Shown in pieces: positions 40,373-49,499 of a stretch of DNA of 64,000 nt. Position 1 is the first letter of the stretch. Every line of letters begins with the position of its first letter. The stretch comes from Campylobacter jejuni subsp. jejuni 414. GTDB taxonomy: Bacteria; Campylobacterota; Campylobacteria; Campylobacterales; Campylobacteraceae. The position numbers and the translations under genes are program-made. The stretch is taken from contig CM000855.1 of the NCBI GenBank assembly GCA_000163995.1, forward strand, positions 591,902 through 655,901. The letters run 5' to 3'. Below the pieces are notes generated by a model. It was not told the origin of the DNA. It searched no databases and worked only from the letters and a program-made list of their open reading frames with translations.

Positions 40373-41794
40373 TTACCAAATTTTTTCTTGAATATCACCA
40401 CCTAACTCCTTGCACATTTTTTCAAATTCCTGATAATATTTCCAAGAAGCAACTATATCGGGGCGATGTTGTTTTAAATGATTTAAATCATTTTCAAAAA
40501 TATTAAAAAAAGTATGAACAAGCGATTTTATTTTTTGCAAAATAATCTATCACATCTTTTTCTTTCATCATTTTTGATTCTGTTTCGTCTATGGTTATTT
40601 TAATTTCATGCAAAAAATCATGCAAATAATGTTTAATTGTTGAAAATAAAAGATTATTTTGTTTTAATTGTTTGAAATCATTTTTATCAATGTATATGCC
40701 CATGTCATTACATAAGTCATTTTTTATAATTTCTTGTATTATGTCTATTTTTTGATGGTTAATGTGTTTTCTATCTAGAATTATAGGAATGCTAGAGATT
40801 TTATCAATATTGAAATTTTTATTATTTTCAGGGGTGTTTAGATAAAAAGTGTTATTAATATCTTTAGAATTTGCATAGAGTGTAATAGGAAAAAGATAAC
40901 GAATATAGCCTCTAAATTCTTTAATTTTAAATAAGTCTAATTTATCTTTAGGGGGGGGGTAAAATTAAAATTTATAGCGAGTAAATTCATAGTATTTAAG
41001 GCTTTTGATTGGGAGATTTCTTCCATATCAAGATAATGTACGTTATCTTTATTGAAATGTTTTAACAAATAAGAGATGATAAAAGCCCCTTGTTGCAGTT
41101 CACTTATATCAATTTTAATTTTGCGATTTTGATGAGTAAGGTAGTGAATATAATAACGCCAATCATAAGTTAGATTAAATTCAGGTGGATAGTTTCTTAA
41201 AACTTTACTCCAATCTCTCCCCCAGCTATGTTTTAAAATTCCTATTGGATCACGAACTCCACAAATGATTTTAGAGTTAAAATCTAATAAAGATAGATAT
41301 TTATCAAAATAAGGTAAATTAATTTCTGATATATTAATAGCATATTGAGAGATTGTATTATCATTTAGATACATGTAATTAATACAGTATCTTTCCTTGG
41401 CATTAGATGGTAAAGACCAAGAAGGAAAACAAGTTACATTACAACATTGATTAAGATATCTTAAAAATGCTGCTGCTCCAACACCATGTGGAGAAATATA
41501 AATAAATTTATAATGTTTAGGTAAGGGTAAATTTAAATCCCAAGCTAATTCTGCGCAATGTCGACTAGCATCTGTTTCTATGAAATTAGGATTGATTAAA
41601 GGAGGATAAGGATGTTTTGTTGATAAGTACTTATCTTTAAATTCACTGGAGTTGAGCCAAGTACAAATTGTTTCAATATTTTCCAAAACAAAAGTAAAAA
41701 ATTTTTCATTATTTGAATTTTGCAAAGCTTGTAAAAGAATTTGAGCCAAGGTTGGAGTTAAATTGTTTTTTATGTAAAGTAGAAGATTTTGCAT
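40373..41794 (-). CDS. Phase-variable transferase (Cj0685/Cj1421/Cj1422-like), out of frame
   Basis: As read, the frame from 41794 ends at 40937, giving 285 residues. The coding strand has C9 at 40959-40951; with ten Cs the frame continues as 'KDKLDLFKIKEFRGYIRYLF' to 40503. A second break in the T6 run 40531-40536 (one T fewer) carries it on to a TAA at 40373, ending 'ELGGDIQEKIW'. The restored protein is 473 residues. It contains 'YKFIYISPHGVGAAAFLRYL' and 'KIICGVRDPIGILKHSW', a layout recalling nucleotide-phosphosulfate sulfotransferases. It resembles my recollection of Cj1421c/Cj1422c (MeOPN transferases) and of Cj0685c, which sits at this site in NCTC 11168. The tract state here is OFF. 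Confidence 0.75.
40951..40959. repeat. G9 (coding-strand C9) phase-variation tract
   Basis: Nine Gs on the plus strand inside the transferase gene. Reading through needs seven or ten; at nine the frame stops 15 bases later. Confidence 0.9.
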
Positions 41795-41809
41795 ATAGAC
41801 TTTCTTTCT

Positions 41810-42337
41810 TTAATTTTTCGGAATTTTAAGAGCCGTTAAGATATAAGAAATTTTATTGTCAAGTTCTATCATATGAGTATTATCAATTATCAAATTAGAT
41901 TTTGGCTCATCAAAAGCAATGTCTATTCCTACAACATTTGATATTTCACCTTTTAAAGTTTTACTGTACAAGTTTTTTTTGTCACGCCTTTTCAATTCTT
42001 CAAAATCACATTTTATATAAATTTCAAAATAATTTTTTAAAGTTTTTTTATTATATTCATAAATTTCATTCCACATGGAAATAGTGCTTACAATAACTAG
42101 CATATTTTGAGAGCTAAGAAAATGTGCAAATTTAGAACGCTTTATCGACATTTCGATACGGCTTTGTTTATCATATCCATAATATCCTAAAAGATCTCTA
42201 AGTTCATCACCATCAAGATAAATAATATTATTGTATTTTTCTTTTAACTTTTTACATAATGCTTCTGCAATATAACTTTTACCACTGCCTGCTAGTCCTG
42301 TAATCCAAATAACTCCACCATTTTTTAGAAATTCCAT
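41810..42337 (-). CDS. Cytidine diphosphoramidate kinase (Cj1415-like, CysC family)
   Basis: A 175-residue kinase of the adenylylsulfate-kinase (CysC) fold: Walker A 'WITGLAGSGKSYIAEAL', then 'IIYLDGDELRDLLG', 'RIEMSIKRSKFAHFLSSQN' and 'KNLYSKTLKGEI' in the usual CysC places. No ATP sulfurylase or PAPS reductase lies nearby, so sulfate activation is not supported. In the MeOPN cluster the equivalent Cj1415 phosphorylates the 3'-OH of cytidine diphosphoramidate. It is the first gene of the leftward cluster; the promoter must lie in the divergent 120 bases before ispG. Confidence 0.82.
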   Translation of the reverse strand: MEFLKNGGVIWITGLAGSGKSYIAEALCKKLKEKYNNIIYLDGDELRDLLGYYGYDKQSRIEMSIKRSKFAHFLSSQNMLVIVSTISMWNEIYEYNKKTLKNYFEIYIKCDFEELKRRDKKNLYSKTLKGEISNVVGIDIAFDEPKSNLIIDNTHMIELDNKISYILTALKIPKN

Positions 42338-42457
42338 AAATGATCTTCTTTATTTTAAAGTAAACATTAAATTTTATCTATAATTACCAAAAATAAACTT
42401 TAATTAAAGCAATAAAAAGTTAAAATTTGGTATTAAAATTTTTTAAAGAGTGAAGTT

Positions 42458-43537
42458 ATGGAGTATAAAAGATTTAAAACAAGGCAAATCAAAGTAGGAA
42501 ATGTTTTAATAGGTGGTGATGCGCCCATTTCAGTTCAATCTATGCTTTTTACTAAGACAAGAGATGTAGAAGGTTCTTTAGAACAAATTAACCGTCTTTA
42601 TTTTGCAGGAGCAAATATAGTGCGTTTGGCGTGTTTGGATATGGCTGATGCAAGGGCTTTAAAAGAGATTAAAGCTAAAAGTTCTTTACCTTTAATTGTA
42701 GATATTCATTTTAATCATAATTTGGCTGTGTATTGTGCTGAATTTATCGATGGAGTGCGTATAAATCCTGGAAATATAGGCTCTAAGGAAAATGTCAAAG
42801 AAGTAGTAAAAGCGTGCAAAGAACGCAGTATTCCTATACGCATCGGTGTAAATCATGGTTCTATAGAAAAACAATTTAGCAATAAATTTGGCTATGGTGT
42901 TGATGCTATGCTAGAAAGTGCAATGTATAATATCAAACTTTTAGAGGATTTAGATTTTTTTGATATTAAAATTTCCATGAAAACTTCAGATACTCAAAAA
43001 ACCATAAAAGCTTATGAGAGATTAAGACCGCTTTGTGATTATCCTTTTCATTTGGGAGTAACCGAAGCTGGGACTAGATTTCATAGCACTATAAAAAGCT
43101 CTATAGCTTTGGGAAATTTACTTCTTAAAGGTATAGGCGATACTATGCGTGTTTCTATGACGGGCGAACTTGAAGAAGAAATTCGTGTAGCAAGGGCTAT
43201 TTTACAAGACAGTGGAGTACAAAAAAGCGGAGTAAATATTATCTCATGCCCAACTTGTGGACGTATACAAAGTGATTTGATTAAGGCGATTAAGATTGTC
43301 GAGGAAAAAACAAAATACATTAAAGAGCCTTTAAATATCAGTGTTATGGGTTGTGTGGTAAATGCTTTAGGTGAGGCTAAGGGTGCGGATGTGGCTATAG
43401 CTTTTGGTAAAAATCAAGGGCTGGTTATAAGACACGGTGAGGTTGTGGCTAAACTTAAGGAAAGCGAGCTTGTAGATAGATTTTTAGCTGAGGTTGAAGA
43501 TGAGCTTAAAAGTAGGAGAAAAAAGAATGAATTTTGA
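42458..43537 (+). CDS. ispG: 4-hydroxy-3-methylbut-2-enyl diphosphate synthase IspG
   Basis: A 359-residue IspG of the MEP isoprenoid pathway. The TIM-barrel starts '[20 protein letters not shown]'; the [4Fe-4S] ligands are in '[10 protein letters not shown]' and '[16 protein letters not shown]'. It is intact and of normal length. It is transcribed rightward, divergent from the MeOPN-like cluster, and overlaps the acyltransferase gene by 11 bases. Confidence 0.96.
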   Translation: MEYKRFKTRQIKVGNVLIGGDAPISVQSMLFTKTRDVEGSLEQINRLYFAGANIVRLACLDMADARALKEIKAKSSLPLIVDIHFNHNLAVYCAEFIDGVRINPGNIGSKENVKEVVKACKERSIPIRIGVNHGSIEKQFSNKFGYGVDAMLESAMYNIKLLEDLDFFDIKISMKTSDTQKTIKAYERLRPLCDYPFHLGVTEAGTRFHSTIKSSIALGNLLLKGIGDTMRVSMTGELEEEIRVARAILQDSGVQKSGVNIISCPTCGRIQSDLIKAIKIVEEKTKYIKEPLNISVMGCVVNALGEAKGADVAIAFGKNQGLVIRHGEVVAKLKESELVDRFLAEVEDELKSRRKKNEF

Positions 43538-44720
43538 GGAATATTTAAAAAATTTTCAAGTTTTCAGGGATGAAAAAGAAAATCTTATTTATTTTTCTAA
43601 AAATTTAAAAAGCCTTGATGAACTTAAAGTAAATAGTTTTATCACATTTAAAGGAGAAAAAAATATCGCCTTTTTTGACGAGGGAGCCCTATTAAAAGAT
43701 GTGAATTTGGTCTTAGGACAAAATTGCTTGTTTTTTTTGGGAAAATCTGTGCTTCAAAGAGCTTATGTTGAGGCTTTTTTAAATTCTACTTGTTACATAG
43801 GCAATAAAAATTATTTCAATCCAGCAGGAGGAAAAAGCATAATCATTTCAGAGAGAACGCATTTTATAATGGGCGATGATTGCTTAATGTCCTTGAATAT
43901 TTGGTTTCGTACGGCTGATCCGCATTTAATTTACGATGCTCTCACTCTTACTAGAATAAATCCTAGTAAGAGCATTTTTATAGGAGATCATTGCTGGATA
44001 GCTCAAGATTGCGGTTTTGTAAAAGGGGCTATTTTATCAAGTGGGACTATAATTGGTGCAAAAAGTTTAGTTACCTCAAAGACCTATTTTTCAAATACTA
44101 TAAACGCTGGAAATCCTTGCAAAGAGCTTAAAAAGGGTGTTTTTTTTACAAATGGTTGCGTGCATACTTGGGACGACGCAACGAGTGAGAAATTTGAGTT
44201 TTTTCCTAATAAAAATTTTGTGTTTTCTTATAATGAAAAGGAATTTTTAAAACCTGAGTTAATTGATAAGAGTTTAAGCAAACTTCAAACTAGCGATGCG
44301 AAACTAGCTTTTGTTTTAACAAAATTACATTTAAATAAAAGTAAAAATCGTTTTGCATGTTTTGCAAATAGGCAAAATTTAGCTTATGATGATTTTCAAA
44401 GTGATTTTACAAACGCCTTTTTTAGGATAAAAACTTCCCTAGAATACAAGCTTGGTTTTGCGATGATACAAGGGTTTAAATCTTTTTTTGGTCTTATAAA
44501 ACTGCCCTTTGTTTTGCTTTTAATTGTAAAAAAGCATAAGAAAGAAAAAGAAATTTACAATACCCTTATAAAATTTTGCCCAGAACTTAAACTTTTGCCT
44601 TTAGAAAAATGTAAAAATTTTCATCAAGCCTTAAGATTAAAAGAGCATTTAAGCTATCAATTAGGATTTGTTTTCTTAAAAGCTTTTAGATCAAGACAGG
44701 GGGGGGGGATTGCCTTTTGA
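43527..44720 (+). CDS. Hexapeptide acyltransferase with 3' G10 tract
   Basis: As read, 397 residues. A left-handed beta-helix acyltransferase domain spans about residues 50-215 ('[20 protein letters not shown]', '[20 protein letters not shown]', '[18 protein letters not shown]', 'NPCKELKKG'). The C-terminal part has two copies of a Y-x-L-G-F motif ('[19 protein letters not shown]', '[16 protein letters not shown]') of a type seen at the ends of Campylobacter glycan enzymes. Ten Gs at 44699-44708 make the frame end 'QGGGIAF'. With nine Gs it would end '[18 protein letters not shown]' plus three residues at 44766. The start at 43527 overlaps ispG. The probable role is O-acylation of a surface glycan. 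Confidence 0.8.
   Translation: MNFEEYLKNFQVFRDEKENLIYFSKNLKSLDELKVNSFITFKGEKNIAFFDEGALLKDVNLVLGQNCLFFLGKSVLQRAYVEAFLNSTCYIGNKNYFNPAGGKSIIISERTHFIMGDDCLMSLNIWFRTADPHLIYDALTLTRINPSKSIFIGDHCWIAQDCGFVKGAILSSGTIIGAKSLVTSKTYFSNTINAGNPCKELKKGVFFTNGCVHTWDDATSEKFEFFPNKNFVFSYNEKEFLKPELIDKSLSKLQTSDAKLAFVLTKLHLNKSKNRFACFANRQNLAYDDFQSDFTNAFFRIKTSLEYKLGFAMIQGFKSFFGLIKLPFVLLLIVKKHKKEKEIYNTLIKFCPELKLLPLEKCKNFHQALRLKEHLSYQLGFVFLKAFRSRQGGGIAF
44699..44708 (+). repeat. G10 phase-variation tract
   Basis: Ten consecutive Gs in the last codons of the acyltransferase gene. Length decides between a short end (as read) and a tail 16 residues longer. Confidence 0.9.
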
Positions 44721-44810
44721 GCTTTATAGAGTGATAAAGGAATTTAAACAAAAGAAAAAAGCGTAAAATCAATTTTTTGTGTTTTAGGCTAAATTTTTAA
44801 AAAGATGAGA

Positions 44811-44918
44811 ATGACTAGAATTTTGCTTTTAGAAGATGATATAAATATCGGTGATCTGGTAGAATATCTAAGCGATGAGGGTTTTGGTGTAGATTTTGAA
44901 AATGAGGTAAAAATATAG
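44811..44918 (+). pseudogene. Stub of a response regulator gene
   Basis: A 35-residue frame beginning 'MTRILLLEDDINIGDLVEYL', which is the start of an OmpR-type receiver domain: first strand followed by the two acidic pocket residues (E-D-D). The frame stops after 'VDFENEVKI', before the phospho-acceptor Asp. No further receiver or DNA-binding sequence follows before the terminator at 44934. It is a gene head left by a deletion; it is unlikely to have function. Confidence 0.65.
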
Positions 44919-44933
44919 AAAAAATGAAAGCCT

Positions 44934-44957
44934 AAAGCAAGGTTAACCTTGCTTTTT
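44934..44957. terminator. Bidirectional terminator between acyltransferase and flgH
   Basis: AAAGCAAGGTT (44934-44944) is followed directly by its perfect complement (44945-44955) and then TT, giving five Ts on the plus strand and three on the minus. It lies against the flgH stop and closes both converging units. Confidence 0.8.
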
Positions 44958-45654
44958 AGAATGGCCATATCGCTTCTATAACCTTACTGCCCCAAGGTTT
45001 TCTAGTGCTTCTATCCACTTCACCTTCTGTTTTGTATAGAATTTTGGCATCAGCTATGTATTTGCTATCTATGGTATTGTCTTGACCGATGTCATAAGGA
45101 CGAATAACGCCGCTTAATTGTATGATTTGCTTTTCTCCATTGATTAAAAGCTCTCTTGAGCCTTCGATAAAATAATTACCATTGGATAAAATTTTAATCA
45201 CACGTGTTGAAATTGTGGTATTAAAACTTTCATTTCTGCTTTGAGAACCTGTTCCTGTATAGTTGTTTGTGCTGTTGGTTTGAAAACCTATATTAGAATA
45301 AGCATTAACTTTATTAAGAGCATTGGCTACCAATCCCGAACTTCCTGTTAGAGTTCCTCCACCTAAATTTGAAGTATTAGTTCTACTTGTTGCTTTGTTA
45401 GCTTGTGTGCTTTGAGTAGTGCTTTCTTGTATTACAACTGTAACTAAATCATTTACATTCATAGCTTTTTTGTCTGAAAATAAAGGATTATCTCCTTTGC
45501 CAAAAAGCGATCCTGGCGCACTTTCTACATTATTGCTTTGTTTTGGGGCAAGTTCTTCCACATAAGCAGGTGGTTTCATTGAAATTTGTGGATCAACCGT
45601 TGCGGAGCAACCAAAAAAAGCAAATGGTAACACATAAAATAAAACTTTTTTCAT
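44956..45654 (-). CDS. flgH: Flagellar L-ring protein FlgH
   Basis: A 232-residue lipoprotein forming the outer-membrane L ring of the flagellar basal body. It has the signal peptide 'MKKVLFYVLPFAFFGCSA' with acylated Cys at about residue 16. The family core follows: 'GSLFGKGDNPLFSDKKAMNV', 'DLVTVVIQESTTQSTQA', 'VRPYDI'-type 'LSGVIRPYDIGQDNTI' and 'SKYIADAKILYKTEGEV'. It is intact. It is transcribed alone from a sigma-54 promoter 51 bases upstream. Confidence 0.96.
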   Translation of the reverse strand: MKKVLFYVLPFAFFGCSATVDPQISMKPPAYVEELAPKQSNNVESAPGSLFGKGDNPLFSDKKAMNVNDLVTVVIQESTTQSTQANKATSRTNTSNLGGGTLTGSSGLVANALNKVNAYSNIGFQTNSTNNYTGTGSQSRNESFNTTISTRVIKILSNGNYFIEGSRELLINGEKQIIQLSGVIRPYDIGQDNTIDSKYIADAKILYKTEGEVDRSTRKPWGSKVIEAIWPF

Positions 45655-45704
45655 TTTCGTCCTTTAAAATATGAATTTTTATTTTTCTTTGTTAAAATTA
45701 AAAA

Positions 45705-45721
45705 AGCAAAGAGTGTTCCAC
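45705..45721 (-). promoter_or_regulatory. Sigma-54 promoter of flgH
   Basis: On the minus strand, GTGGAACACTCTTTGCT carries the -24 GG and -12 GC elements separated by 10 bases, as in the consensus TGGCAC-N5-TTGCW. It lies about 50 bases upstream of the flgH start. The core is identical to that at 56112-56128. RpoN and the FlgSR two-component system control such promoters in Campylobacter. Confidence 0.88.
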
Positions 45722-45742
45722 ATTTATAAAATCAAGGAGAAA

Positions 45743-47248
45743 ATGATGGCAAATCTTTATTTGATGAGATCTAGAAGTGACGAGCTAAATACTATTATTA
45801 GCACAAATTTGCTTAAAAATTATAGTAAAATTTATAAAAACATCGCAATTTATTGTCCTGCGATATATATACATCGTATCCCTGTTTTGCAAGGTTGGTT
45901 GGAAGAATTTAATATCAATCAAACCCTAAAAAGCGCTTATGGTTTTACTTTTAGGGAGGCAATGGAAGAATTTAGCAAAGATCCGCATAATTTTTTCAAT
46001 GTTATTTTAGAAGAATACGAAGAGCTAAAACGCAGATATGATTTTGTGCTTGTAAATAGTTTTTGCGAATTTGGAATACTTGATGGATTTGATCTTAGTA
46101 TAAAATTAGCTAAAAATCTTAACACTCCTATCGCCGCTATTATCAACGATGAAGATAAACTTATAGCACAAAAATACTTTGATCATGTTTTAGATGGTCG
46201 TAATTATGTTTTGATTAATGAAAATTTTAATTTTGAAAAAGTGCAAAAGCTTGAAGAATATGATTTTATAACCCCGCATCGTTTTAAGTATGAACTGATT
46301 AAACAAAGTGTGAAAAACAAAAAAACCGTTGTTTTGCCAGAAAGTAATGATGAGAGAATTTTAAGAGCTGCTGAAATTTTATTAAAAAGCAAAGTCGTTG
46401 ATCTTATTTTATTAGGCGATGAAGAAAAGATTAGGCAAGATGCTGTTAGATTAAGTCTTGATTTAAATACTATACAAATTATAAATCCACTCAATTCAGA
46501 ATATAATCAAGAATTTACTTCTATTCTTTATGAGGCAAGAAAATCTAAAGGAATGAGTTTGGAAGAAGCTAAGATGCTAGTTCAGGATAAAACTTATTTT
46601 GGAACCTTGCTTATATATACTGCAAAGGCTGATGCTATGGTTAGTGGGGCATCAACTACTACAGCTGAAACGATTCGTCCTGCATTGCAGCTTATTAAAA
46701 CCAAAGAAGGGATTAGCTCTGTTTCAGGAATTTTCTTTATGGGGCTTGAAGATCAAGTTTTAGCTTTTGCTGATTGTGCTGTAAATCCAAGTCCAACTGC
46801 TGAACAACTTGCAACTAGTGCCTATGTGAGTGCTATGACTGCTAAATCTTTTGGACTTGAGCCAAGGATAGCTTTACTTTCTTATTCTAGTGGTGATAGC
46901 GGTAAGGGAGAAAGTGTAGATCTTGTAAAAGAAGCATTAAAAATTGCTAAAGAAAAATATCCTGAGCTAAATATAGATGGTCCTATGCAGTTTGATTGTG
47001 CCTATGATCCAAAAACCGCAGCAAAGAAAATGCCAAATTCTAAGATAGCAGGCAATGCAAATGTATATATTTTCCCTGATCTTAATGCAGCAAATATTTG
47101 TTATAAAGCAGTTCAAAGAACCGCTAATGCTTTAGCAATTGGTCCTATTTTGCAAGGACTTAAAAAACCTGTTAATGATTTAAGTCGTGGATGTTTGGTA
47201 GATGACATTGTAGATACTGTAATTTTAAGTGCTATACAAGCACAATAG
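45743..47248 (+). CDS. pta: Phosphate acetyltransferase
   Basis: A 501-residue Pta, which interconverts acetyl-CoA and acetyl phosphate. The N-terminal 200 residues are a degenerate P-loop (DRTGG/BioD-like) domain. The catalytic domain begins around 'KKTVVLPESNDERILRAAEI' and includes 'DAMVSGASTTTAETIRPAL', 'MGLEDQVLAFADCAVNPSPT' and 'SKIAGNANVYIFPDLNAAN'. I start at 45743, 5 bases after AAGGAG; the frame is open to 45671, but that stretch overlaps the flgH promoter. It forms an operon with ackA. Confidence 0.95.
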   Translation: MMANLYLMRSRSDELNTIISTNLLKNYSKIYKNIAIYCPAIYIHRIPVLQGWLEEFNINQTLKSAYGFTFREAMEEFSKDPHNFFNVILEEYEELKRRYDFVLVNSFCEFGILDGFDLSIKLAKNLNTPIAAIINDEDKLIAQKYFDHVLDGRNYVLINENFNFEKVQKLEEYDFITPHRFKYELIKQSVKNKKTVVLPESNDERILRAAEILLKSKVVDLILLGDEEKIRQDAVRLSLDLNTIQIINPLNSEYNQEFTSILYEARKSKGMSLEEAKMLVQDKTYFGTLLIYTAKADAMVSGASTTTAETIRPALQLIKTKEGISSVSGIFFMGLEDQVLAFADCAVNPSPTAEQLATSAYVSAMTAKSFGLEPRIALLSYSSGDSGKGESVDLVKEALKIAKEKYPELNIDGPMQFDCAYDPKTAAKKMPNSKIAGNANVYIFPDLNAANICYKAVQRTANALAIGPILQGLKKPVNDLSRGCLVDDIVDTVILSAIQAQ

Positions 47249-47261
47249 AAAGGAATAATGA

Positions 47262-48452
47262 ATGAAAATTTTAGTTTTAAATTCGGGCTCTTCGTCGATT
47301 AAATTTAAATTTTTTGATGATAAAATCGTTAAGGCGAGTGGTTTAGTAGAAAAAATCGCAGAGCAAAATTCAAAAGTTATATTAAAAAATACTTTAAATA
47401 ATGAAAACTTTGAAAGAGAGTTAACGATAAATAATCATGAAGAAGGACTTCGTATAGTCAATGAGCTTTTTAAAGAATCAGGAATTTTAGCAGATTTGAA
47501 TGCTCTTGATGGCTGTGGTCATCGTATAGTGCATGGGGGAGAAATTTTAAGCGAGCATTGTTTGGTGGATGATTATGTTCTTAAAGAGATAGACAGGGTT
47601 AGCATTTTTGCCCCTTTACATAATCCTGCGCATTTAGCAGGTATAAAAACAATGATTAAAGCCGCACCTAGTGTTGCGAATGTGGCTATTTTTGATACAG
47701 CTTTTCATCGCACTATGCCTGATTTTGCTTATATGTATGCTTTGCCTTATGATTTTTATGATAAACATAATATCAGAAGATATGGTTTTCATGGGACTTC
47801 TCATGCCTTTGTTAGTTCTAGAGCAGCAAATTTGCTTGAAAAAGACAAAAATGAATTAAATGTTATCTCTGCTCACCTTGGAAACGGTGCAAGTGTATGT
47901 GCTATAGAAAAGGGTAAGAGCGTAGATACTTCTATGGGATTTACTCCACTTGAAGGGCTTGTTATGGGAACGCGTTGTGGGGATTTAGATCCTGCTATTT
48001 TGCCTTTTATTAGCCATCTTAAAGGTTTAACCATAGAAGAAATAGATACACTGATGAATAAAAAAAGTGGAGTTTATGGAATTTGTGGTTATAATGATTT
48101 TAGAGATATAGAAAGTCAAATAGAACAAGGTAATGATAAAGCACGCTTGGCCCTTGATATGTTTTGCTACCGTCTTGTAAAGTATATAGGAGCTTATTTT
48201 GCTGTGTTGCCAAAAACTGATGCTATTATTTTTACCGGCGGTATAGGAGAAAATGATAGTTTGGTTCGCCAAAAAGTATGCGAGAAATTAGCTCATCTTG
48301 GTATCGAGTTAGATTTTGAACTTAACAAACAAAGAATTGCAGGCGAAAGAATGATAAATCATGCAAATTCTGAAGTTAAAGTACTTGTCATTCCTACAGA
48401 TGAAGAGTTAGAAATCGCTAGAATTACGGAAGAATTTATCAGTAAAAACTAA
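47262..48452 (+). CDS. ackA: Acetate kinase
   Basis: A 396-residue AckA, which makes ATP and acetate from acetyl phosphate. It has 'ILVLNSGSSSIKFKFFD' at the start, 'GCGHRIVHGGE', 'NVAIFDTAFHRTMP', 'RRYGFHGTSHAFVS' and 'DAIIFTGGIGENDSLVR'. It is intact. It lies 13 bases after pta and before a strong terminator. Acetyl phosphate from this pair can phosphorylate response regulators, which is known biology but not shown by the sequence. Confidence 0.97.
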   Translation: MKILVLNSGSSSIKFKFFDDKIVKASGLVEKIAEQNSKVILKNTLNNENFERELTINNHEEGLRIVNELFKESGILADLNALDGCGHRIVHGGEILSEHCLVDDYVLKEIDRVSIFAPLHNPAHLAGIKTMIKAAPSVANVAIFDTAFHRTMPDFAYMYALPYDFYDKHNIRRYGFHGTSHAFVSSRAANLLEKDKNELNVISAHLGNGASVCAIEKGKSVDTSMGFTPLEGLVMGTRCGDLDPAILPFISHLKGLTIEEIDTLMNKKSGVYGICGYNDFRDIESQIEQGNDKARLALDMFCYRLVKYIGAYFAVLPKTDAIIFTGGIGENDSLVRQKVCEKLAHLGIELDFELNKQRIAGERMINHANSEVKVLVIPTDEELEIARITEEFISKN

Positions 48453-48462
48453 AATTTAAAAG

Positions 48463-48496
48463 CATATAAATCTTTATTTTGATTTATATGGTTTTT
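48463..48496 (+). terminator. Rho-independent terminator of pta-ackA
   Basis: CATATAAATC (48463-48472) pairs perfectly with GATTTATATG (48481-48490) across an 8-base T-rich loop and is followed by GTTTTT. Confidence 0.8.
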
Positions 48497-48499
48497 AGC

Positions 48500-49400
48500 A
48501 ATGCTATATACTCGCTTTGCTTTTCATTGATAATCTCAATATAAGTTAAAATCATCATCACTTAAACCATAAAGTTATTTTTCCAATAAATCATTTTTTG
48601 CCCTTAGGATATTATAGGCTTTTTTGGTTTCTGGAATTTCTTTACTTTTTAAACGCTCATCAAATTTACTTTGTTTAAAGAATAAGTAGTTTGGCTAAAA
48701 TTTGCATGCATCTTTCCTTCATATAAAGACAAAAGTCCTTCTTGAAATTCTATAAATAAATTTGTTATATTAAGCTCTCTTCTAAAATCAATATAATCAA
48801 AAGATAGGGTTTGAAATTTTTGATAGCATTTTTTAGAATTTCTAAGGCTCGCTTGTCTTTTAATTTCATTAAGGCTAAGTGAATCCGGGCTTAGCTTTTT
48901 GATATCTTTTAAGCTTGAGGTTAAATCTCCTCTTTATTTTTAATGAATTTGTATCTGTTTTATAAAATATAGTTTTGATTTTATGAGTTTTGCTTAGTGG
49001 TGTGTTTTTATAAGCATAAGAGCAAATTTATAGCTTTTATGTATATCGGCAAATATAGCCTCTCTATTTTCAAAACTATAAAAATACTCCAAGCTTTTCT
49101 TTTCTAAATTTCTTTGCGTAAAGTTAAGTTTTCTTGTATAATTTTTCATCCTAATCTTATAAAATTCCATCTTAAATTTTCTAATGCCCTTAATACAAAT
49201 TCATCTTCAAATTGATCTTCATTTTGTTTTTTAATTTTTCTTTGTCATAAATTTTGTAATTTTGTTTAAAATATCTTCAAAGGCTTTTTGGTTGGTTTTG
49301 AAATTATAAATTATAGGAAAGTCAATTTCTAAAGAATAGCTTGTGAAAAGATTATTATTAAGGTATTTTTAAAGATTTTACATTTTAAATTATATCTAAG
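48500..49400 (-). pseudogene. Remnant of a type II restriction-modification enzyme (Eco57I-like, Cj0690c-like)
   Basis: Broken minus-strand frames spell fragments of a large fused restriction-methylation protein. 'FPIIYNFKTNQKAFEDILNK', 'DQFEDEFVLRALENLRWNF', 'LEYFYSFENREAIFADIHKS' and 'YKFALMLIK' are typical of the region just after the target-recognition part (F-E-N-R-x-x-I-F-x-I-H-x-x-x-K-F). Near the left end 'KSKEIPETKKAYNILRAKND' gives the C-terminal tail. The methyltransferase motifs (NPPY) and nuclease domain are absent. NCTC 11168 has a large gene, Cj0690c, at this site in my recollection; here it is reduced to under 1 kb. The rest of 48500-49499 is non-coding. Confidence 0.6.
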
Positions 49401-49499
49401 AAAACTTTAAAGACTTGTGCTTATTTTGGGAAAATGATTTTTTAGTTGGAATTAATTTTCTTTAGATAAAATTTTTAATTAAAAGATAAAGCGTGGATT

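Noticed and set aside
41810-42337. A sulfate-activation adenylylsulfate kinase (CysC)
   Set aside because: The fold matches, but there is no cysD/N/H/I nearby and the neighbours are those of the phosphoramidate pathway.
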